From assembly GCA_030615365.1 (NCBI GenBank), contig JAUWZM010000093.1:1-9058 (forward strand): a stretch of DNA of 9,058 nucleotides, in the 5' to 3' direction. A program made the position numbers and the translations under genes. This stretch comes from Candidatus Aerophobota bacterium (GTDB lineage Bacteria > Aerophobota > Aerophobia > Aerophobales > B3-G15). The notes beneath the pieces are model-generated. The model saw nothing but the letters and a program-made list of their open reading frames with translations, made no database searches and was not told the DNA's origin. Positions 1-5,197 of this stretch are shown here, piece after piece (position 1 is the stretch's first letter; every line of letters starts with the position of its first letter).

Positions 1-39
1 ACCTCGGCAATTTAGATGAACCTGAAGAGCAAGAGAAAT

Positions 40-741
40 TCAGGGCAGCAGTCTTTTTGGTTTGATCCTTCCCCAGACTGAATAGAGTTGGAAACCCTCA
101 GCGTAAGGAACTCCGCATTGGAGTCCCCGAAAAGAGGCAACCTTCTTCATAAAATCTGCATAATCAATTCCGTCGTGCTCCTTAAGCCATTTGCACTGGG
201 ATTGGTGGCAAAGGAGCATCTTCTCCTTTATCTTGATAAAGTCGCTAATATCAACATATTCTGTAGGAATGAAATCTACCCCGGCGAGGGTATCCATAAA
301 GAAAATAGGGGGAATTAAACTGTGGGGCTTATGATCTGTCTTATAGTTAGGTAAAGTAGCAACGAAACTGGCATCAACGACCAACTTCGAGGCTGTAGTG
401 TGATCACATAGATAATCATTGGGAGAATGAGTAATGACGAGGTCAGGTCGAGCAACCCTAATAAGGTCCACCACCTTTTTCCTTGATTCTTTATCCGAAT
501 AAATGTCGAGATCGGTAAACATTCCTCCCTGAATCTCTGCTCCTAAGATTTTAGCTGAGTTCTCAGCCTCTTTTTTTCTAATTTTTGCCAGTTCAGGGCC
601 GGGGATCTCGAAATGGCCCATACTCCCATCACAGAGATAGGCCATAGAGATTTTGGCTCCTTTTTCTTTAAACTTGGCTAGCGTTCCCGCACAGAGAAAT
701 TCAAGATCATCGGGATGGGCCCCCACTGCTAAAATACGCAT
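40..741 (-). CDS. PIG-L (LmbE-like) family N-deacetylase
   Basis: The 233-residue protein belongs to the PIG-L/LmbE zinc deacetylase family, which removes N-acetyl groups from GlcNAc-type sugars (GlcNAc-PI, GlcNAc-inositol, chitobiose) or other amides. The diagnostic N-terminal motif AHPDD is at residues 8-12 right after the first beta strand, supplying zinc ligands His9 and Asp12 and the catalytic Asp11. A second histidine motif, CDHTTA, carries His114, the expected third ligand. Length is normal for the family. No signal peptide is seen, so it is probably cytoplasmic. The ATG is preceded by GAGAGG about 6 nt upstream, just after the stop of the NagB-like gene, 10 nt away, so the two are almost certainly co-transcribed. 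The pairing suggests it deacetylates an N-acetylamino sugar that the neighbour then deaminates or isomerises. The exact substrate cannot be read from sequence. Family assignment is secure; the pathway is inferred. Confidence 0.9.
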   Translation of the reverse strand: MRILAVGAHPDDLEFLCAGTLAKFKEKGAKISMAYLCDGSMGHFEIPGPELAKIRKKEAENSAKILGAEIQGGMFTDLDIYSDKESRKKVVDLIRVARPDLVITHSPNDYLCDHTTASKLVVDASFVATLPNYKTDHKPHSLIPPIFFMDTLAGVDFIPTEYVDISDFIKIKEKMLLCHQSQCKWLKEHDGIDYADFMKKVASFRGLQCGVPYAEGFQLYSVWGRIKPKRLLP

Positions 742-751
742 TTTCAGCCTC

Positions 752-1672
752 TCATCTTATCTTCGCTTCGCAATTATCGGCAACTCCTCCTAAAAGCGTG
801 TAGGTGGTAGGAACAGTTTGAAGGATGGATCCGGGAACAAGAGTATTTACCGGACCATAGGCGACAAGCCTGGCTATAAATCTCTGCCAGGAAATTCCAC
901 CCCCCAGATAACCATCGAGCCAAAAACTTCTCTTCTTTGCTCCCACGATTTGGCAAGGCCCTATGGTGGCCGCTTTGGGAGGAACAGAAGACCAGTCTCC
1001 ACTAAATGAGTGAAGAGCATTTTGCATAATGGTCATAGGATGAAGTTCTACTATACGAGGATTTGCCTTTTTATATGCTTCAATATCGTTGCCAAATTCT
1101 GCTCCCAGATGAGCTTCCCAGAAGGCAATGTGTCCGCACCAACCAATTCCTCCATAGCATACATCTATCTCGCCGGTATCTTCTATCATTTTAGCGTAGT
1201 GATTTATATTTTTGTGAGAAGGAAAATAGATTTGCTCCTGAGGGGGTCTTAGATCCTTATCTATGAGAGAGAAGAAGTTCTCCTGCATCGACTTTTTAAA
1301 GGAACCAGGCCAGCTCTCGGGAGCAGTTTCTCCGTTCTCGTTGGCATACTCGTCCATGTTAAAGATATGAACGTGTCTGCAGGAAATCTTTAGCTCATTA
1401 ATAAGACGAGCAGCTAGTCTGTATTGAGGAATTGGCCCTGCCGGAAGAATTAAAACCAGTTTTTTACCTTCCTCAAGAGACTGTCTTATTCTGGTAACTA
1501 TATCCAAGGCAAACTCAAAGTAAAACTCATCGGTATTCTCAATTACTCTGATTTTAAACTGCGCTTCAGGATGTTTACAGATATCCTGTCTCTTAATTGT
1601 TCTTACCTTTTCACAGACCTTCTTATCCCGATAGGGAATGAACTTAGCTAGATCAAAGATAAACTCTCTCAT
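752..1672 (-). CDS. NagB-like glucosamine-6-phosphate deaminase/isomerase family protein, active site altered
   Basis: The 306-residue protein is of the glucosamine/galactosamine-6-phosphate isomerase family (NagB fold), about 40 residues longer than E. coli NagB, mostly at the N-terminus. Recognisable parts: NMDEY at 105-109 (Asp107 matches the NagB general base Asp72), APESW at 117-121 (HPESY in NagB), GGIGWCGHIAFWE at 174-186, and PPKAATIG at 231-238 (K233 matches the phosphate-binding Lys208). His181 and Glu186 match His143 and Glu148, but the ring-opening Asp141 is replaced by Cys179. The phosphate loop GGTP reads GPIP at 79-82, and no obvious counterpart of Arg172 is seen. It is therefore a divergent member that may act on another sugar, or be unphosphorylated-substrate or non-deaminase. 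SD AGGAGA at 1678-1683 fixes the ATG start. It lies behind its own promoter and palindrome and leads the two-gene unit with the PIG-L deacetylase. Confidence 0.85.
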   Translation of the reverse strand: MREFIFDLAKFIPYRDKKVCEKVRTIKRQDICKHPEAQFKIRVIENTDEFYFEFALDIVTRIRQSLEEGKKLVLILPAGPIPQYRLAARLINELKISCRHVHIFNMDEYANENGETAPESWPGSFKKSMQENFFSLIDKDLRPPQEQIYFPSHKNINHYAKMIEDTGEIDVCYGGIGWCGHIAFWEAHLGAEFGNDIEAYKKANPRIVELHPMTIMQNALHSFSGDWSSVPPKAATIGPCQIVGAKKRSFWLDGYLGGGISWQRFIARLVAYGPVNTLVPGSILQTVPTTYTLLGGVADNCEAKIR

Positions 1673-1686
1673 TTCTTTCTCCTGGT

Positions 1687-1713
1687 ATAATCTTCACTTA
1701 TAGTGAAGATTAT
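1687..1713 (-). promoter_or_regulatory. Perfect 12-bp inverted repeat, probable operator
   Basis: Arms ATAATCTTCACT (1687-1698) and AGTGAAGATTAT (1702-1713) are exact reverse complements around a 3-base centre. The site begins 14 bases upstream of the NagB-like start, next to its SD, and overlaps the predicted -10 element. That is a typical position for a repressor operator. It is not followed by a T run on either strand, so it is a poor intrinsic terminator for the decayed MttB copy. A hairpin affecting translation is the alternative. The regulator is not in the window. Confidence 0.6.
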
Positions 1714-1736
1714 TATTTGACTTTCTGTGGTTTCAA
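1709..1736 (-). promoter_or_regulatory. Predicted sigma-70-type promoter for the NagB-like/PIG-L unit
   Basis: On the minus strand a TTGAAA -35 hexamer (1731-1736) is followed after 16 bases by an AATAAT -10 hexamer (1709-1714), which matches TATAAT at 5 of 6 positions. Transcription would begin near 1702, inside the inverted repeat, leaving a leader of about 30 bases that contains the AGGAGA ribosome binding site. This is a pattern match only. Confidence 0.45.
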
Positions 1737-1745
1737 GATTAAAGT

Positions 1746-2622
1746 TTAATTAGTTCTCTTAAAAATGCTTTTGGAGAAAACAGGAAGAGGACTTGCTTCC
1801 TCCTTATGGCCTCTTGATAAAGATGAACGAAAATGATTTAGAGTATTTTTACTCTCAAGATAAGTCTTCTCGAATCCAAACCCCACTTCTATAATCTCGT
1901 CTAAATTAATAGTTTCAGGTGTAACTTCGATGGACTTGCCAAAATGCTTCAGGCTTACTCCGAGTTCTCTTTCTAAAAGAAGCTGTACAGGGCTTAAGGT
2001 CTTGCCGCACTCGATCATACCCTCACCCAGAGGAGGGTGGCAACCTGTAAATGCAGCAATCATCATAGCCTTGTAAGCTTTCTCCAGTGCAGCATATAGC
2101 CCTACTTTTCTTGCATTACAATATTCACCTCCTCCAACTCTAATAGTTATCCCACACCATCGTCGAAGAAATTCTACTACCGCAAATGCCCGCAACATAG
2201 CATCAAAAGCAGAATAGCTTACCTGTCCTGTTCTCATATCTATTGTCCCAGCCCATATGGCACCAGTAAGAGGAACTTTTGGATTTAAAGCTCGGGCAGC
2301 AATCCAGGTAGCGATTATTTCTGCACTGGCTACTACGACGTATCCGGCAACAGTCACGGGAGCAGTAGCACCCGCGACGGCCATAGAATTTAGACCAATG
2401 GGAACACCTAATCTAGCCTGACGGACAAATTTATCTGCTACAACTTTCTCAAACCGAGAGGGATGAGCAGGATTTACTGCTCCCCACGAGAACCAATTAT
2501 CTTCCAGTGCTTTCAATATCTCTTGATTTTGACATAACAAACCCACTTTTTGTAAAATTATAAATACATTCTCTCCTAAAAACTCCCCATCTGCATCTCT
2601 CAACAAATTTTTTTTGAAACAT
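1746..2622 (-). pseudogene. Decayed second copy of the MttB-family methyltransferase
   Basis: This is a broken paralogue of the intact gene at 5198-6613. An uninterrupted reading frame of 306 codons exists, but three lesions separate it from the intact copy. First, the ancestral ATG (2620-2622), which keeps an AGGAAA box upstream, leads into a run of eight A (minus strand; 2608-2615) with one base too many. Translation from that ATG ends at a TAA (2497-2499) after 41 codons. Second, 142 codons (426 bp) matching residues of roughly 40-183 of the intact copy are missing in frame, so LKAL is followed almost directly by NWFSW. Third, homology stops at 1817 after the RSSL motif, and the last 23 codons to the stop are unrelated to the intact C-terminus. 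The open frame continues upstream to a TTG at 2666 that lacks a good SD, so I reject it as a real start. Without the N-terminal part of the barrel, a working methyltransferase is unlikely. Confidence 0.85.
1817..2498 (-). repeat. Duplicated MttB segment, copy 1
   Basis: This segment aligns without gaps to 5383-6064 at a constant offset of 3566 bases. Similarity is uneven. Within it 1876-2069 matches at 193 of 194 positions, and 2196-2285 at 89 of 90, whereas the remaining parts differ mostly at third codon positions (for example about a dozen differences in the 50 bases before 1876). Beyond 2498 homology resumes at an offset of 3992, which defines the 426-bp deletion. Confidence 0.9.
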
Positions 2623-2638
2623 AGTTTTATTTTCCTTT

Positions 2639-2939
2639 CTAAGATTCTAACACTAAAGCTCTGCAAGGAGAGCCAGAAACTCCTTTAATCAGGAACTCTA
2701 ATTACTACTGCCTCCTTAATCAATTCCTCTGGCTTAAGTTGATCAATGGTTCTTCCTCCCCTTAATAGATGAGCAGACACCTCCAGATAAGTTCCAGAAA
2801 TAGTAGCAAAGGATATTTGGTGAGCCTCCCAACCAATTTTATCTATACTGGCTACCTGTTCGATGCATACTTTTGGTATAGGAGGGTCATAGGACCACAT
2901 CTCGTTCTCTAACGCACCGGAAATATCTATGATTTTCAT
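2639..2939 (-). pseudogene. Internally deleted cyclase (kynurenine-formamidase-like) gene
   Basis: From ATG 2939 (TTG 2951 is also possible) the frame encodes about 84 residues typical of the N-terminus of the cyclase family (Pfam Cyclase, metal-dependent hydrolases of cyclic amides and N-formyl compounds; normally about 210-260 residues). It starts MKIIDISGALE, contains SGTYLEVSAHLL, which aligns with the usual HxGTHxDxPxH metal motif with substitutions, and stops at VIRVPD. Directly afterwards another frame reads LIKGVSGSPCRALVLES and ends in TAG at 2639-2641. This corresponds to the conserved family C-terminus (LPLKIKGxxGSPxRAV). The simplest reading is that roughly 100-130 central codons were deleted and the two ends joined out of frame near 2690-2700. 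The stop lies 16 bases before the ancestral MttB-copy ATG and the start 27 bases after the creatininase stop, so the original operon spacing is preserved. The C-terminal motif match is from memory of the family. Confidence 0.75.
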
Positions 2940-2966
2940 CTTTTTAATCAATTTAAGGATTGTAAA

Positions 2967-3731
2967 TCAAGCGTCTTTTTCTGGATTATATCCTTTAACT
3001 TGTCTAATAACTTTTGCCAACTCCTGGGCAAAAATATTTATTAGTCGCTCACCTTTTTCCTTACTTGCTTTAGTGGGCTCACCACAGAATCCCTCAGGAA
3101 CTTGTCTTATCCAATCAACAAAGTAATGAGCTTTCTTAACTTTTTTGGGAATATAAGGGCCAGTTTCTCCTATTTTATTTTTTCTCACAAGATCTGGTCT
3201 AAGAGACATTATGATAGAAGTTTCTGCTGCACCACCATGTCTATCTTCGGGAGACTCATCTGGGAACGTTTCTTTTTTTGCTTTGGCGATTACCTCCCAC
3301 CCAACCCAAAAGACTGTATAACTTCTCTTTGATACTCCTGTAATTGTGTTGTTCTCTAATAACTGGTGCATAAGAAAATCTACTACATGTTCTGAGCCCC
3401 CGTGACTAACAAAGATAATTATTTTCTTAAATCCGTTACGAGCAGCCTCTTTACAAATAGCTTCTTCCAACTCAAGCATAATTCTAGGAGGAATAGAAAT
3501 GGTTCCTGGATAACATTTCATTTCATCATTTATGTTATAGTATAAAGGAGGTAGAACAATTGCTTTTTCTATCTGAGCTGCCCTGTTAGCTATTGCTCCA
3601 GCGTGAATACCATCTGTACCTGTAGGAAGGTGAGGTCCATGCATTTCTATGCAACCCAAAGGCAAAATAGCTACATCAGTTGTTTGGGCAAATTTTTTAA
3701 CTTCTGGGCCACTAAGTTCACTCCATTGCAT
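2967..3731 (-). CDS. Creatininase-family metal-dependent amidohydrolase
   Basis: The 254-residue protein belongs to the creatininase family (Pfam Creatininase), two-metal enzymes that hydrolyse cyclic or linear amides such as creatinine, formamidopyrimidines and mycofactocin precursor peptides. The N-terminal metal motif is IEMHGPHLPTGTD at 28-40, giving Glu29, His31 and Asp40. The YPGT turn is at 74-77, the central histidine motif is VSHGG (His110; usually NGHGGN, so Asn-Gly is changed to Val-Ser here), and AETS (Glu170) supplies the late acidic ligand. All expected ligands are present, so activity is plausible. The ATG is set by AAAGGAGA at 3739-3746, which begins right before the end of the GNAT gene (22-base gap), so the two are one transcript. 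The following gene was another amidohydrolase-type cyclase, now broken. The substrate is unknown; a cyclic amide or lactam related to the methyltransferase substrate is only a guess. Confidence 0.9.
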   Translation of the reverse strand: MQWSELSGPEVKKFAQTTDVAILPLGCIEMHGPHLPTGTDGIHAGAIANRAAQIEKAIVLPPLYYNINDEMKCYPGTISIPPRIMLELEEAICKEAARNGFKKIIIFVSHGGSEHVVDFLMHQLLENNTITGVSKRSYTVFWVGWEVIAKAKKETFPDESPEDRHGGAAETSIIMSLRPDLVRKNKIGETGPYIPKKVKKAHYFVDWIRQVPEGFCGEPTKASKEKGERLINIFAQELAKVIRQVKGYNPEKDA

Positions 3732-3753
3732 AATTTAATCTCCTTTCGAAAAA

Positions 3754-4962
3754 CTAAATATAATCAATGTGATGATAGATCCATTCTGTAAAAGGTATAC
3801 TTCTGACAAATTCTCTTATCCAATTTTCATCTGCCCCATACAACGTTATTAAACCTTGTCTAATAGAATTCTTAATATCCAGTCGAGACAAAAGGAATCT
3901 ATGCAAAACCCATTCTTTCATTTGCAAAGTAACTTCTCTATTACATCTCATTTTGGGCTTGTATAAAACTAATTCTCTTTTAGGTGTCCACACTTTTACT
4001 CGCGTATTTTCAAGTCCACCAAAGGGATTATAAAGTTTGTCAAAAATTTCTTTTGGATCTAGAAGATAGCCTAAAATTATCAAATTACGCACTTGCAATT
4101 CAAAACCTGTCCTCTGCAAAGAATTAAAATAAGAGGAGAATGGGCCCGTACTATAAATTTCTACCTTACACTTTTCTTTATCTGCGAGATTACTTAAAGC
4201 CCTACATAACGCTAAAGTATAATTTCCATCCTGAGCAAATGTGGCAAATTCTAATACATAAAGAGTATTCTGCCTTTTTCCTATTATTGCGTAAGCTTTT
4301 AATTTTTCTTTTTCGGTTATTCTCATTAATTTAAACCAATCGTATTTTATCTCCACAAAAATATGGGAGGTCAAAGCTTTTTTCCAGTACCCCAAGCATC
4401 TTTTGCGGAATCCTCCCATGCATCCATAAGCACTATTGAAAACACTTAAGATTTCCTTTTCTTTTTTAAACACTCCTTGGAGGTTCTCTACGTCCACAGA
4501 TTTACTAACTTTATACACTCTAGGATTATTTAAAATAAAAAGGTAAGGGTAATATATATCAAAATGACCTGTCTTCCGATAAAATCTATATCCGGCGCTT
4601 CTCTCATCTTCTCGGTACACAAACATTGCTTGGCACCCATATTTGGGTAAGAAACTCTTCGCGCAGCGCATCATCTCACTTCCCACACCTTTGCCCCTTA
4701 AATCCTCTCTAACTCCTACCGAGTTTTCAGATGCCACCATAATATTTACTCCAGGGGCAATAGTGAACTCTCTAAATGTGAAAGGAATAACTCCTACCAC
4801 TTCCCCTTGATAAATAGCAACAGCTGCAGTATTGTTTTGTTTCCAATCCTCAGAAGAAATAGGAGGGAAAATGCTATTTCGTAAGCTCAATACACTATGC
4901 TTATCTTCGTGTTTGTATTCCCGATATTCTATACTTTCTAGTATTTTTAATTTAAGAGACAA
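3754..4962 (-). CDS. Eis-like GNAT N-acetyltransferase
   Basis: The 402-residue protein starts with a GNAT fold. Residues 80-99 contain the acetyl-CoA motif A, with the pyrophosphate loop RGKGVG at 89-94 preceded by a VRED strand end, and a GYRFYRKTGH segment at 124-133 typical of motif B. The remaining 250 residues have weak GNAT-like features and a C-terminal part. The total length and domain order resemble Eis-type proteins (active GNAT, degenerate GNAT, sterol-carrier-like C-terminus), which acetylate amines including aminoglycosides. The match is by architecture, not by a specific Eis signature. The start is a TTG with a weak AGAG box; an in-frame stop lies only 18 bases upstream and no ATG occurs near the N-terminus, so TTG is the only reasonable choice. 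The gene is strongly AT-rich (17 G/C in 4261-4320). It is co-transcribed with the creatininase-family gene. The acceptor could be an amino sugar or amine handled by the neighbours. Confidence 0.82.
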   Translation of the reverse strand: MSLKLKILESIEYREYKHEDKHSVLSLRNSIFPPISSEDWKQNNTAAVAIYQGEVVGVIPFTFREFTIAPGVNIMVASENSVGVREDLRGKGVGSEMMRCAKSFLPKYGCQAMFVYREDERSAGYRFYRKTGHFDIYYPYLFILNNPRVYKVSKSVDVENLQGVFKKEKEILSVFNSAYGCMGGFRKRCLGYWKKALTSHIFVEIKYDWFKLMRITEKEKLKAYAIIGKRQNTLYVLEFATFAQDGNYTLALCRALSNLADKEKCKVEIYSTGPFSSYFNSLQRTGFELQVRNLIILGYLLDPKEIFDKLYNPFGGLENTRVKVWTPKRELVLYKPKMRCNREVTLQMKEWVLHRFLLSRLDIKNSIRQGLITLYGADENWIREFVRSIPFTEWIYHHIDYI

Positions 4963-5197
4963 CTGATCTCTTATAAGTTAAGCTTTTGATTTTTTCACTT
5001 TGTTAAGCATTTTAGAATTAACTTGTGGAAGTTCATCTGAAGAAAATTTTTAAAATATTTATAGCTAAAGAAATCTCTTCTTTAATAACCTCTTGGGCTA
5101 GAGTATTGTTGTGTGCCTTTACTTCCCTAGATTTACTCTCCAGAAATCCTTTCTAAATTCTTTATTCAGAAGGAATCCAATAAGAGAGTAAAGACTA
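4963..5197. other. Intergenic region with a possible coding remnant
   Basis: There are 235 bases between the intact MttB gene and the GNAT gene. On the minus strand 5036-5152 is an open run of 39 codons between a TAG and a TGA. It reads like the C-terminal tail of a protein (VKAHNNTLAQEVIKEEISLA) and has no convincing start, so it may be a gene remnant. I do not recognise it. The rest is AT-rich, and no clear terminator or strong promoter is visible although a promoter for the GNAT gene would be expected here. Confidence 0.35.

Noticed and set aside
818..1252. Plus-strand open frames across the NagB-like gene (818-1009 and 1010-1252)
   Set aside because: They overlap a well-supported minus-strand gene, lack recognisable motifs and lack ribosome binding sites of note. 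The other plus-strand frames in the window are rejected for the same reason.
1687..1713. Intrinsic terminator of the broken MttB copy
   Set aside because: The stem is AT-rich and no T run follows on the minus strand; overlap with a -10 box fits an operator better.
2664..2666. TTG at 2666 as the true start of a 306-residue MttB protein
   Set aside because: It has no good ribosome binding site, lies within the cyclase C-terminal remnant, and the residues it adds do not match the family. The ancestral ATG with an AGGAAA box is at 2620-2622, out of frame by one base.
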